Counted from the first letter of the stretch, positions 7,992-16,818 are shown. The stretch: 64,000 bases of DNA from Pampinifervens sp037481935 (GCF_046159715.1 NZ_JBJXCT010000004.1:62001-126000); one strand, 5' to 3'. Translations and numbers: made by a program. The notes: a model not told the origin generated them from the sequence alone.

Positions 7992-8921
7992 ATGCAATGG
8001 CTCAGGTTAAGGAGAGGAAAGATAAAGGTCTACGGAAAAACCGGTAAATTACTTCCAAAGGGCATGGCAGAAGAGCATACCGCCTTCCTGCACAACCTGC
8101 TCACCAACGACATAAAGGGTATGAAAGAAAACACCCTCACTTACAACCTCTGGCTCAGACAGAACGGCTTTCCTATAGGGGAATTTTTTGTCTACAGGCT
8201 GGGGGACAGCTACCTGCTTGATACCCCCCTTGACCCTGATAGGGTGGTGGAGGAGTTCAACCGTCTTAAGCTCTCCATGAGGGTTTACTTTGAGGTGCTC
8301 AGCATGGAGCATGTTTTTGTCTTTGGTGAAGGTGTAGATGAGTTTCTCCTTTCTCGCTTCGGTTTTGCACAGCAGGAGGGTGAGGTAAGGGAGGCGAAGG
8401 GTGTTCTTGTAGCCTGCAACCCCATAAGGCTCAGAGAGAAGGGCTACGACCTTGTGGGAGACCTCTCGGGTCTGGAGCTTCCCGGAAAAGAGCTCTCTGA
8501 GGAGGAGTTTGAAGACCTCAGGGTTGAAAGGCTCGTGCCAGCGCTTGGCAAAGAGTTAAAGGATGGCTTTTCCCCTCTTGAGGCGTGCCTTCTAAAATAT
8601 GCCATAAGCCTTACAAAGGGCTGTTATGTGGGTCAGGAAGCCATAGCAAGGGTCCACTACAGGGGAAGGCTTCCGAGGGTGCTGGCACTCTTTGAAGGTG
8701 AGGGGCTTTCAGAGGGTGAGAAGATAAGGCATGAAGACAAAGACATAGGCGTTATAACTTCTGTGAGCCCTCTCAGACCTCTTGCCCTTGGTTATGTGCT
8801 CAGAGCAAAGACACAGACCCAGAAAGTCTTTGAGACGGACAGGGGAAACAGGGTAGAATTGTTGAGGCTGTGCGATGAGGCTGTCGGAGGAGGAGAGAAG
8901 GGCTCTAAAGAAAGCACTTGA
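7992..8921 (+). CDS. ygfZ: YgfZ/GcvT-type folate-binding protein
   Basis: A 309-residue protein of the YgfZ family, which binds folate and supports repair or assembly of iron-sulfur enzymes such as MiaB. The diagnostic KGCYVGQE motif with its cysteine lies near residues 207-214. It has the GcvT-like fold but lacks the length of a glycine-cleavage T protein (about 360). The family role suits an organism rich in Fe-S proteins. The downstream mntA-like gene starts 47 bases before its stop. Confidence 0.88.
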   Translation: MQWLRLRRGKIKVYGKTGKLLPKGMAEEHTAFLHNLLTNDIKGMKENTLTYNLWLRQNGFPIGEFFVYRLGDSYLLDTPLDPDRVVEEFNRLKLSMRVYFEVLSMEHVFVFGEGVDEFLLSRFGFAQQEGEVREAKGVLVACNPIRLREKGYDLVGDLSGLELPGKELSEEEFEDLRVERLVPALGKELKDGFSPLEACLLKYAISLTKGCYVGQEAIARVHYRGRLPRVLALFEGEGLSEGEKIRHEDKDIGVITSVSPLRPLALGYVLRAKTQTQKVFETDRGNRVELLRLCDEAVGGGEKGSKEST

Positions 8922-9162
8922 AGGCTTTGAGGGTGAGGTTTATCTCTTTGGCTCAAGGCTGAGGGACGACCTCAGGGGTGGGGACATAGACATATTGCTG
9001 ATTCCTTCAAAGCCGGAAAACCCCGTAGAGCTCGCCCTCAGAGTTCAGACAAAGTTTTTCATGGAATGCGAGCAGGACATAGACGTGCTCGTCTACAGAG
9101 ATAAGCCCTTTTTCAGAGAGATGCTGAAGAATGCAAAAAGGATTCGTCCAGAAGAGCTTTGA
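8875..9162 (+). CDS. MNT-domain nucleotidyltransferase (MntA-like antitoxin)
   Basis: A 95-residue minimal nucleotidyltransferase. The polymerase-beta-type motif is complete: LFGSR (G26, S27), then GGDID with D37 and D39, and a later DIDV acid near 68-70. In type VII MntA-HepT systems this enzyme adds AMP to a tyrosine of the HEPN RNase toxin and silences it. The partner gene follows directly and overlaps by 32 bases, the usual coupled arrangement, but it carries an in-frame stop (see next feature). This gene itself looks intact. Confidence 0.88.
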   Translation: MRLSEEERRALKKALEGFEGEVYLFGSRLRDDLRGGDIDILLIPSKPENPVELALRVQTKFFMECEQDIDVLVYRDKPFFREMLKNAKRIRPEEL

Positions 9163-9565
9163 AGATGTGCTGAAAAGCAAAAGACTTCTGGAGGCTTCCA
9201 TAAAGGGCTACACACCCTACGACCCAAAGAGGGAATATGAGCCGGAGGAGCTTGAAAGGTATGATGCTATGAGCTTCAGGTTTGAAAAGTTTGTGGAAAC
9301 CGTACTGAGCTTTTTTACCACCCTTGAGCTGTATCTTTTTGGCAAAAAGTCAGACACTCTGAGAAACAGACTTCTCAGGCTTTAGAGGGCGGGTTTTGTT
9401 AAAGATGCGGAGCTCTGGCTCAGTGCGAGGCTTCTGAGAAACAAGATAGCTCACACATACCTCCCGGAAGAGCTTGGCGAACTTTTAGAAGTGGTGGTGG
9501 ACTTCTCAAAAAAGCTCTTTGTGGAGACAGAAACACTGAAGGACAGGTTCAAAGCTGAGCTATAG
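9131..9565 (+). pseudogene. HEPN-domain RNase toxin (HepT-like) with in-frame TAG
   Basis: The frame starts at ATG 9131 and runs 84 codons to TAG at 9383-9385. The same frame then stays open for 59 more codons to a second TAG at 9563-9565. The second part reads RNKIAHTY, the RX4HXY motif of HepT toxins (conceptual R103, H108, Y110), so the stop splits a HEPN protein before its active site and the tyrosine normally modified by MntA. A GAG-to-TAG change would explain it, since the codon lies where LERAGF would read smoothly. The product is either a truncated, inactive toxin, or the stop is a sequencing error or is read through. The 3' end overlaps bioA, which converges. Confidence 0.85.
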
Positions 9566-10889
9566 CCCACTTGAGAGTGTCCAGCACATAGTCCATATCC
9601 TCAAGGCTTATCACCAGTGGCATCATGAGCACCATCACATCGCCCAGGGGTCTGAGAAAGACGCCCCTTTCTCTGCATCTGTAAGCAACCTTAAAGCCGG
9701 TTCTTTCTCCGTAGGGGAACTTCTCGCCGGTGCTTCTGTCCTTTACCAGCTCTATGCCTGCCATAAAGCCCAGCTGTCGCACATCTCCCACGTGGGGAAG
9801 CTCCCAGAACTCCTGGAGCCTCTTTGAGAGATGCTCTATCTTGGGCTGGAGTTTTTCCAGAGTTTTCTCCTTCTCAAAGACCTCAAGGTTTGCCAGAGCC
9901 ACCGCACAGGCGAGGTTGTTGCCCGTGTAGGTGTGTCCATGATAGAAGTGCTTTAGCTCTCCAAACTCTCCCAGAAAGGCGTTGAAGACCTCCTCTGTGG
10001 TGAGCGTTGCCGCAAGGGGAAGATATCCTCCAGTGATGCCCTTTCCGAGGCACATAAAGTCAGGGCTAACCCCTTCCTGCTCACAGTAAAACATACTTCC
10101 CGTCCTTCCAAAGCCCGTTGCCACCTCGTCCACTATAAGGAGTGTGTTGTACTTTCTCGTTAGCTCTCTCACACCCCTTAAAAAGCCCCTTGGAAAGGGA
10201 AGCATGCCCGCTGCACCCTGAATGCCCGCCTCAAGGCTAACTGCCACAATGTCATCCCTGCTCTTGAGAGTCTCCTCCAGCATGCTCAAAAGCTCATCCC
10301 TGCACTCTTCACAGAGCCCGCCATATCTCTCTCTGCAGAATAGGTAGGGTGAAGGTAGCTTTATGGTTTCAAAGAGCAGGTCTCTGTAGGTGCCATGAAA
10401 AAGGTCAATGCCTCCAACGCTTACCGCTCCAAGGGTGTCCCCATGGTAGGCTTCCGAAAGGGTAATAAAGACCCTTCTCCTTTCTCCTATGTTTCTCCAG
10501 TACTGATAAGCCAGCTTGAGGGCAATCTCCACTGCCTCCGCACCGTCCTCCGAATAAAAGACCTTTGTAAGACCCTCTGGAGCAATCTCCATGAGCCTTT
10601 TTGCCAACAATATGGCAGGCACGTTGGAGCTTCCGAGGGTGGTGGTGTGAGCCACCTTCTGAAGCTGTTCAATGAGGGCTCTGTTTAGCTCTGGGTGGTT
10701 GTGTCCGTGCACGTTGCACCACAGCGAAGATATGGCATCAATAAATCTCCTCCCCTTTATGTCATACAGATAAACGCCCTCTCCCCTTTCAAATATGAGG
10801 TTTTCCTCCTCCCGGTAGACCTTCATCTGGGTGAAAGGATGCCAGAAGTATTCCTTATCCCAGCGGTCAAGGAGCTGTGGGTCTGTCAT
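9549..10889 (-). CDS. bioA: Adenosylmethionine-8-amino-7-oxononanoate aminotransferase
   Basis: A 446-residue PLP aminotransferase that converts KAPA to DAPA in biotin synthesis with SAM as amino donor. Visible marks are the N-terminal HPFTQM, the SSLWCNVHGH active-site strand, the VDEVATGFGRTG segment and the PLP lysine in CLGKGITGGY. I start at ATG 10889, which overlaps the rsmI stop as ATGA and has GGAGG five bases upstream; a GTG at 10901 is the alternative. It is the last gene of the gyrB run. The product feeds BirA and AccC, also encoded in the window. Confidence 0.93.
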   Translation of the reverse strand: MTDPQLLDRWDKEYFWHPFTQMKVYREEENLIFERGEGVYLYDIKGRRFIDAISSLWCNVHGHNHPELNRALIEQLQKVAHTTTLGSSNVPAILLAKRLMEIAPEGLTKVFYSEDGAEAVEIALKLAYQYWRNIGERRRVFITLSEAYHGDTLGAVSVGGIDLFHGTYRDLLFETIKLPSPYLFCRERYGGLCEECRDELLSMLEETLKSRDDIVAVSLEAGIQGAAGMLPFPRGFLRGVRELTRKYNTLLIVDEVATGFGRTGSMFYCEQEGVSPDFMCLGKGITGGYLPLAATLTTEEVFNAFLGEFGELKHFYHGHTYTGNNLACAVALANLEVFEKEKTLEKLQPKIEHLSKRLQEFWELPHVGDVRQLGFMAGIELVKDRSTGEKFPYGERTGFKVAYRCRERGVFLRPLGDVMVLMMPLVISLEDMDYVLDTLKWAIAQL

Positions 10890-11557
10890 GAAATCCTCCA
10901 CGACACAACCACCTCACCCTTTATATCTCCCCTGCCTTCCAGCTCTTTGAGCACCTCAGAAAGTTTACCTCTGATGTATTCTTCGTGAAGCTTTGTGAGC
11001 TCTCTGGCAACGCAAACGGGAAGCTCCCCACCGTAGACTTTCTCCATCGCCTGCAAGCTTTTCAGGAGTCTGTTGGGTGACTCAAAGGCTATGAGGGTAG
11101 TGTCTGTATAAGCTTTTAGCTCTTCATAGAACTTCTCAAGCCCCTTTCGTGGCAAAAAGCCCACAAAGGCAAACCTGTCGGTGGGCAGGCCCGAGCCCAC
11201 AAGGGCTGTAAGCACTGCACTTGGTCCGGGGACGACCTCCACTGGAATGCCCTTTTCTATGCAGGCTCTAATTAGCCTGTAACCCGGGTCTGAAATGGAT
11301 GGCATGCCCGCATCGCTCACCAGCGCCACGTCTTCCTTTTCAAGGAGCTTGAGCACCTTTGGCACCTGCACGCTTTCCTTGGGCTCGTAGTAGGATATGA
11401 GTTTTTTTTCCTTTATGTTGTAGTGGTTTAGCAGTATGAGGGTTCTCCTTGTGTCTTCACAGGCTATAAAGTTCACGCTCTGGAGGACCTCAAGAGCCCT
11501 CAGGGTTATGTCTTTGAGGTTTCCGATGGGCGTAGCCACCACATAGAGCTTCCCCAT
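10886..11557 (-). CDS. rsmI: 16S rRNA (cytidine-1402-2'-O)-methyltransferase
   Basis: A 223-residue tetrapyrrole-methylase-fold enzyme that methylates the ribose of C1402 in the ribosomal P site. It has the family landmarks: VVATPIGNLKDIT at the start, CEDTRRT near residue 34, the VSDAGMPSISDPG stretch, and VPGPSAVLTALVGSG. RsmI is often about 280 residues, so this copy lacks much of the C-terminal extension. It lies one base after the usp gene and overlaps bioA by four bases. Confidence 0.93.
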   Translation of the reverse strand: MGKLYVVATPIGNLKDITLRALEVLQSVNFIACEDTRRTLILLNHYNIKEKKLISYYEPKESVQVPKVLKLLEKEDVALVSDAGMPSISDPGYRLIRACIEKGIPVEVVPGPSAVLTALVGSGLPTDRFAFVGFLPRKGLEKFYEELKAYTDTTLIAFESPNRLLKSLQAMEKVYGGELPVCVARELTKLHEEYIRGKLSEVLKELEGRGDIKGEVVVSWRIS

Positions 11558-11558
11558 A

Positions 11559-12353
11559 TCACTTCACCAGAAGAAGGGGTATGTTTATGTGATGCATCAC
11601 AAAGCTGGTGACGCTTCCAAGGAAAAGCTCCCTAACCCTACCCTTTGAGTAAGCACCCATAAGAAGAAGGTCAACACCTGTCTCCTGACAGTGGCTTAAT
11701 ATTCTTTCTTCCGGTATCCCGGGCACAACCTGAAGCTCAACTCCCTCGGGCTTTTCAGGTGGCTCTTCTCCTACGTAGAGGGCATGAAGCCGGGCACCGT
11801 ATATCCCTGAAAGCTCTCTTGCCAGTTTCAGGACCTTCTTTGATACCTCTCCTCCGTCGTAGGCAACACATATATTGCTTACTGGGGCCTTTTCTTCAGG
11901 CACAAGCATAACGGGAGCCCTGCTCCTTCTTGATACCACCTCTGCAGTGGAGCTCAGAAGAAAGCCCCTCACCGGTCTTTTCCCGCTTCTCCCGATTATG
12001 AGAAGGTCCTCCGGGTCTACCTGATTAACAAGCTCCTCATAGGGAATTCCCACCGTCTGGAAAGAGGAAACCCTTATTCCTCTCTGCCTTCCTTCAGTGA
12101 GAAACTCCTCAATCAGGGCATTTGCCTGCTCCTCAAAGAAATCTCTCACCTTCTGGGATATGCCCAGATAATAGGTAAAGCCCAGCACGCCAGCAAGGTC
12201 TTCCAGAAAGCTCTCCTCCAGAAGCCTGCTGTCTATTATGTGAACGCCCACCACAGGAATGGATAGCTTCTCCCCCAGCTCAAAGGCGTAATCCTTGGCA
12301 GTCCAGCCAGCACTTGAGCCATCTATGCCCACTACTATTCTCTTAAACGTCAA
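11559..12353 (-). CDS. Tandem universal stress protein (two UspA domains)
   Basis: A 264-residue protein with two UspA folds, roughly residues 1-140 and 155-264. Each ends in an ATP-binding type loop: GRSGKRPVRGFLLSSTAE in the first, GAYSKGRVRELFLGSVTS in the second. Tandem Usp proteins respond to starvation and oxidative stress in other bacteria; the role here is not known. It begins with TTG, overlaps gyrB by 11 bases, and is followed one base later by rsmI. Confidence 0.88.
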   Translation of the reverse strand: MTFKRIVVGIDGSSAGWTAKDYAFELGEKLSIPVVGVHIIDSRLLEESFLEDLAGVLGFTYYLGISQKVRDFFEEQANALIEEFLTEGRQRGIRVSSFQTVGIPYEELVNQVDPEDLLIIGRSGKRPVRGFLLSSTAEVVSRRSRAPVMLVPEEKAPVSNICVAYDGGEVSKKVLKLARELSGIYGARLHALYVGEEPPEKPEGVELQVVPGIPEERILSHCQETGVDLLLMGAYSKGRVRELFLGSVTSFVMHHINIPLLLVK

Positions 12354-14724
12354 GGTTCCTTACCTCTCTTGCATAGGCCTCTATAAACTCCCTTCTGGGC
12401 TCCACTTCTTCTCCCATCAGTATGGAGAATATCCTGTCTGCCTCTGCAGCGTCTTCTATGGTAACCTTCAGAAGCCTCCTTGTGGCCGGGTTCATGGTGG
12501 TTTCCCAGAGCTGTTCTGGGTTCATCTCCCCAAGACCTTTATATCTCTGTATTTCAAAGGACTCTTTGACGAGCTCAAAAACCTTTGAATAAAAGTCCTG
12601 AGGAGCTTCAATCTCCACCGTCTTCCTTTCGTAAGAAACCTTCACGGGAAACCTCACCTTAGAGCCCTCAAGGAGGGACCTGTAAGAGAGAGAAGAAAGG
12701 AAGTCCGCATCCACCATTACCCTTCTGCCCGTAAGCCTGTCTCTGAAGACTATTTCATAGGCATCCTCAAGCCTGTCATAGCGCACATCTATGACCATGT
12801 CTGGGAGCTCTTTCTCCAGCTCTTTCACCTTCTGGCTGAGGGTTGAAGCATCTCTGAGGCTTTCCTCCGTAAGCCCTGCGGTCAGAAGGGCTCTGAGAAT
12901 GTCCTCACCCTTGAGCCTTGCTATTGCCCTGTAGCTTTCTTCAATATCTCTGATTTCTCTAAGGACCTGGAGGAGTGCCTCACCCCTGAGCTCTGTTCCA
13001 TTGCTGTCTGTGAGCAATGCTTCTTCTTCAAGGGCTTTGAGCAGAAAGCCCTCAAGCTCCCTATCATCTTTGAGATACTGAACCTTCTTGCCCTTTTTGA
13101 CCCTGTAAAGGGGCGGCTGAGCTATGTAAAGGTGCCCCTCTTCTATCAGCTTTGGCATGTATCTGTAAAAGAAGGTAAGAAGGAGCGTCCTTATGTGCGA
13201 GCCGTCCACGTCAGCATCCGTCATCAATATTATTCTGTGATACCTTAGCTTTGAAGTGTCAAGGTCTTCACCTATGCCACAGCCAAGGGAGCTCACTATG
13301 GTTCTGACCTCTTCGTTGGAGAAAACCTTGTCAAGCCTTGCCTTCTCCACATTAAGGATTTTGCCCCTTAGGGGCAGGATTGCCTGAGTTCTCCTGTCTC
13401 TGCCCTGTTTGGCAGAGCCACCTGCCGATTCGCCCTCCACTATGAATATCTCACACTTGCTGGGGTCCTTTTCAGAGCAGTCCGCCAGCTTTCCGGGAAG
13501 AGAGGAATCCTCAAGGGGAGACTTTCTCCGCACCAGCTCCTTTGCCTTCTTGGCAGCTTCTCTTGCAAGGGCAGCCTCCACAGCCTTTTCCACTATAAGT
13601 CTGAAAAGGTCTCTGTTGGTGTCAAAGTATTCAGAGAGGTATTCGTAGGTTATGGACTCCACTATGTTTTTTACATTCTGGTTTCCCAGCTTGGTTTTTG
13701 TCTGACCCTCAAACTGCGGCTCTGGCACCCTGCAGGATATGACTGCCACAAGACCTTCCCTGAGGTCTTCGCCTGTTATGGTTTCCTTTAGCTCTTTTTG
13801 CAGCTTTATGCTGGGAAGGACCTTCATAACCGCCTTTGTAAGCCCAGACCTGAAGCCTGTAAGGTGTGTCCCACCCTCAAGGGTCTTTATGTTGTTTACA
13901 AAGGTCTCCACAGACTCCCTGTAGTCTTTTGTATAACTGAAGGCTATATCCGCATAAACTCCGTCTCTTTCTCCTCTGATTCTTATAATCTCCTCAAAGA
14001 GGGGCTCTTTGCCAGCAGAGAGAAACCTCACAAGGTCCTCTATGCCCTTCTCAAACCTGAAGGTTATGTCCTTGCCACTTCTTTCGTCTATCAGTCTGAA
14101 GGTGCAATCGGGATTGAGGTATGCCAGCTCCCTTATGCGTCTTTCCACTATGTCAAACTTTATTTTTGTAGTTTCAAAAATCTCCGGGTCAGGCTTGAAA
14201 ACCACCTTTGTCCCGCGCCTTGTGGTGCTACCCACCACCTTCACAGGGTAAAGTGGCTCTCCTCTCCTGTATTCCTGCTTGTAAATTTTGCCCTCCCTGT
14301 AAACCTCCACCATAAGCCACTCGGAGAGGGCATTTACCACAGATGCACCCACGCCATGAAGACCGCCAGAGTATCTGTATACCTTCTTGTCAAACTTCCC
14401 CCCTGCCCCCAGCATGGTAAAGACCATCTGAACGGCAGGAATACCCGTCTCTGGATGAATGTCTACAGGTATTCCCCTTCCATCATCCTCCACAGCCACA
14501 GAGCCATCTACATGAATTATCACTGTTATATGGCTGGCATAGCCAGCCATGTGTTCGTCCACGGCGTTGTCAAGGATTTCCCATATTAGATGATGAAAGC
14601 CCCTTTCCCCTATGTCTCCTATATACATGGAGGGCCTGAGGCGAACGTGTTGAAGACCGGTGACTGCCTTTATATCTGTTGCTTGATAGTCTATCTGGGT
14701 GTTTTCTTCTCTCTTCTCGCTCAT
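12343..14724 (-). CDS. gyrB: DNA gyrase subunit B
   Basis: A 793-residue type II topoisomerase ATPase subunit. The GHKL ATPase motifs are clear (EILDNAVDEH, DDGRGIPVDIHP, GGLHGVGASVVNALS), the TOPRIM domain has EGESAGGSAKQGRDR and DADVDGSHIRT, and the C-terminus has the QRYKGLGEMNP segment. The start ATG lies only ten bases after the 3' end of tRNA-Glu on the same strand, and those ten bases hold no ribosome site; the G-run of the tRNA acceptor is 12 bases before the ATG. Downstream it overlaps the usp gene. gyrA is not in the window. Confidence 0.96.
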   Translation of the reverse strand: MSEKREENTQIDYQATDIKAVTGLQHVRLRPSMYIGDIGERGFHHLIWEILDNAVDEHMAGYASHITVIIHVDGSVAVEDDGRGIPVDIHPETGIPAVQMVFTMLGAGGKFDKKVYRYSGGLHGVGASVVNALSEWLMVEVYREGKIYKQEYRRGEPLYPVKVVGSTTRRGTKVVFKPDPEIFETTKIKFDIVERRIRELAYLNPDCTFRLIDERSGKDITFRFEKGIEDLVRFLSAGKEPLFEEIIRIRGERDGVYADIAFSYTKDYRESVETFVNNIKTLEGGTHLTGFRSGLTKAVMKVLPSIKLQKELKETITGEDLREGLVAVISCRVPEPQFEGQTKTKLGNQNVKNIVESITYEYLSEYFDTNRDLFRLIVEKAVEAALAREAAKKAKELVRRKSPLEDSSLPGKLADCSEKDPSKCEIFIVEGESAGGSAKQGRDRRTQAILPLRGKILNVEKARLDKVFSNEEVRTIVSSLGCGIGEDLDTSKLRYHRIILMTDADVDGSHIRTLLLTFFYRYMPKLIEEGHLYIAQPPLYRVKKGKKVQYLKDDRELEGFLLKALEEEALLTDSNGTELRGEALLQVLREIRDIEESYRAIARLKGEDILRALLTAGLTEESLRDASTLSQKVKELEKELPDMVIDVRYDRLEDAYEIVFRDRLTGRRVMVDADFLSSLSYRSLLEGSKVRFPVKVSYERKTVEIEAPQDFYSKVFELVKESFEIQRYKGLGEMNPEQLWETTMNPATRRLLKVTIEDAAEADRIFSILMGEEVEPRREFIEAYAREVRNLDV

Positions 14725-14734
14725 GTTTGTAAAG

Positions 14735-14810
<76 letters not shown>

Positions 14811-14848
14811 TAAATCTTTATAAAGTATAGCATACATAAAGTTCTGTG

Positions 14849-15916
14849 TCAAGTGGTGGAGCCTTCCTCATCAAGGTAGAAAACATCCTCTGAAATTGGC
14901 TCATTCCACCTCTTAAAGCCGGGCAGAGCCTCTATTCTATACCACGCAGACCTGTACCATACGCCCTGGGGTTGTCTTTTAACTGGGGCAACCTCTGCCG
15001 CCTTTGTTTCAGGATGATAATCCCATGTTATGTAGGCATTAAAGTCCTGGACTATGTCCGTTATAGCTACACCGAACTCTGTGGTCAGCGCCACCTGAAA
15101 GTCCCTCCAGCGGAAGACAGAGGAGTCTCTGAGGGTGAGACCAAAGTATCCGACGCCGCCATCCTCCTTGAGGGTTGCTATCCCCCTGCCTATAAAGGCC
15201 CTGAAAGCCGGCAGTGTCTCAGGTGGGTCTGAGACAAACACATCGTAATGTCCGAGTATCTCCTCAGGAAAGGGATTCCTGAGGTCCCAGACCCTTGCCT
15301 CTGCGTTGTTTATGTTTAGCTCCCTGAAGATTCTATTGTCAAAGTCTATGAGCCTTTTGTCTATATCTATAACCAGCACGCTGCGTGCCTTCCTTGAAAG
15401 GGCAACTGCAAGACCCGTCAGATCGTCCTCTGCACCGAGGACTAGAATGTCTTTGTTCCTGAGGTCGCCCCTTGAATCCATAAAGAGGACCCTGGCAACG
15501 GTAGTCTCAGGGGTGACAGAGCCCTGGTCGTAATCCCTTATGGCCTTTGGCCTGTCCTTTGTGACCTGAAGAAACTCTCTGTAGAAGTCTATGTCTGCAT
15601 AGAAGGGTATGCCCCTGCCTTCGCACGCCTGACATACGTAATCCACGTAGGGCTCTATGCCCAGTTCCCTCACAAGGTCAAAACCTTTCTGGGTAAGCCT
15701 TATGTTCTCTTCATCATCTATAAAAGCTATGCCCCTCTCAACCAGAGTTTTCACTATACCAGAGGCAGCAGGGACTGGAAGGTCTGACATGTCCACCACT
15801 TCCCAGAAGTCTCCGCTTCTGAGCAGAGCAGAAAGCACACGCTCTATGTTCTTCTTGTAAACCCTGACGCCGCCTATCTCCCTCGCTCTGCCTGCAAGTT
15901 CAACGAGGATGCTCAA
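14849..15916 (-). CDS. bpsA: Branched-chain polyamine synthase (aminopropyltransferase)
   Basis: A 355-residue protein of the BpsA family, which adds aminopropyl groups to spermidine to make N4-bis(aminopropyl)spermidine, a branched polyamine of thermophiles. An N-terminal winged-helix-like part (about 1-110) precedes a Rossmann domain with VLGAEDDLTGLA (the GxDD-type signature) and a DPPET active loop. The start is TTG with GGAGG seven bases upstream. It is divergent from the unknown gene at 15977 and both share one palindromic -10. Its presence is a strong hint of a hyperthermophilic lifestyle. Confidence 0.9.
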   Translation of the reverse strand: MSILVELAGRAREIGGVRVYKKNIERVLSALLRSGDFWEVVDMSDLPVPAASGIVKTLVERGIAFIDDEENIRLTQKGFDLVRELGIEPYVDYVCQACEGRGIPFYADIDFYREFLQVTKDRPKAIRDYDQGSVTPETTVARVLFMDSRGDLRNKDILVLGAEDDLTGLAVALSRKARSVLVIDIDKRLIDFDNRIFRELNINNAEARVWDLRNPFPEEILGHYDVFVSDPPETLPAFRAFIGRGIATLKEDGGVGYFGLTLRDSSVFRWRDFQVALTTEFGVAITDIVQDFNAYITWDYHPETKAAEVAPVKRQPQGVWYRSAWYRIEALPGFKRWNEPISEDVFYLDEEGSTT

Positions 15917-15947
15917 TATACCACCTCCAGTAAAAGAGTCAAAGCTG

Positions 15948-15960
15948 TATAATTATAGCA
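15948..15960. promoter_or_regulatory. Symmetrical bidirectional -10 between bpsA and the unknown gene
   Basis: The 10-base palindrome TATAATTATA (15948-15957) gives TATAAT on both strands; on the minus strand it is extended to TGCTATAAT. It lies 23 bases before the plus-strand ATG 15977 and 35 bases before the bpsA TTG, both with good ribosome sites. Confidence 0.5.
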
Positions 15961-15976
15961 CAGTCAGGAGGGCAAA

Positions 15977-16621
15977 ATGAAAATACAGAAGCTTTTTAGA
16001 GAAGTTCAGCAGGACCTGAAGGGGCTTGAACCCTTTTCAGACTGGCAGGAGCTATCCCCCACCTTTGAGAAATACCCCCTAGGAGATTGCACCCTTGTGG
16101 TGGCCACTATAGAAGATGGAGACTTTGAAAGGCTCACCGGTATATTCCAGAGCAGAGAAGAAGCTATGGGAGCCTTTCTCAGCGTGGCCATGGAGCACGG
16201 GTGGGAAGAGGTGCCACAGACTTACTGCATATATCATGCTCAGGAGGCAAACGGCAAGCTTATGGCTGGGTTAAAATTCGGGCAAGAGGTAAATATCTAC
16301 GAGCAGACAACGGTGGAGCAGATGGTTCAGCTCATGGCAAGGGTTCACAGGGTAGTTGTTTACTCCTCTGATGTGGTCACCTTCATAAAGGACATATACC
16401 CCGAAATAGACCAGAAGGTGTATGTGATAGCAAGGGAGATAGCCAGAAAACTGGGCAAAGCACCAGAGCTTGAGGAGCTTGCCAAAATCTACGGTATGCC
16501 CGCGGAAAGCCTTGAGGACAAGCTAAAGCTCATAGAAAAACTGCTCCAGAACCCGGTAAGAACTCCCTACGGAGAGTTGGAGCTACCGCCCTTCAGCTAT
16601 CCGCTTGCAGAATGTGAGTAG
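15977..16621 (+). CDS. Conserved-looking protein of unknown function
   Basis: A 214-residue soluble protein that I do not recognise. AGGAGG lies six bases before the ATG and a TATAAT promoter is present, so it is a real gene. The sequence looks alpha/beta with an acidic helical C-terminal third (about 150-195, rich in KLGKAPELEELAKIYGMP-like helices). There is no signal peptide, membrane segment or recognisable catalytic motif. It is divergent from bpsA and its 3' end overlaps the DUF2283 gene by 25 bases, tail to tail. Confidence 0.7.
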   Translation: MKIQKLFREVQQDLKGLEPFSDWQELSPTFEKYPLGDCTLVVATIEDGDFERLTGIFQSREEAMGAFLSVAMEHGWEEVPQTYCIYHAQEANGKLMAGLKFGQEVNIYEQTTVEQMVQLMARVHRVVVYSSDVVTFIKDIYPEIDQKVYVIAREIARKLGKAPELEELAKIYGMPAESLEDKLKLIEKLLQNPVRTPYGELELPPFSYPLAECE

Positions 16622-16818
16622 ATGGTGGTGGTTATGGTGCTTAGGTCTGCCTTCCTTTCCTTCAGCCATAGGATTTCTATGCCGACGGGATTGCCCTCGT
16701 GGTCGTAGTCTACTAATATACCCTCAGCTATTTCTTCAGTGCGTGCCACACGAACAGTTTCCACCTCCCTCAGGTAAACATACACCGCATCAGCCACTGG
16801 GTCGTAGGTTATCCTCAT
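16597..16818 (-). CDS. DUF2283 domain protein without partner
   Basis: A 73-residue DUF2283 protein: MRITYDPVADAVYVYLR at the start and ILVDYDHEGNPVGIEIL in the middle are the family core. DUF2283 genes often pair with DUF4258 genes in a toxin-antitoxin-like arrangement. Here there is no DUF4258 neighbour: it follows hisG by 26 bases on the same strand. A second DUF2283 gene with a partner lies at 20950-21159. The start ATG 16818 is well placed. Function unknown. Confidence 0.75.
   Translation of the reverse strand: MRITYDPVADAVYVYLREVETVRVARTEEIAEGILVDYDHEGNPVGIEILWLKERKADLSTITTTIYSHSASG

Noticed and set aside
13798..14589. A 263-codon open frame on the plus strand inside gyrB
   Set aside because: It is antisense to strongly conserved gyrB motifs, has no ribosome site and no recognisable protein; long mirror frames are common in this codon usage.
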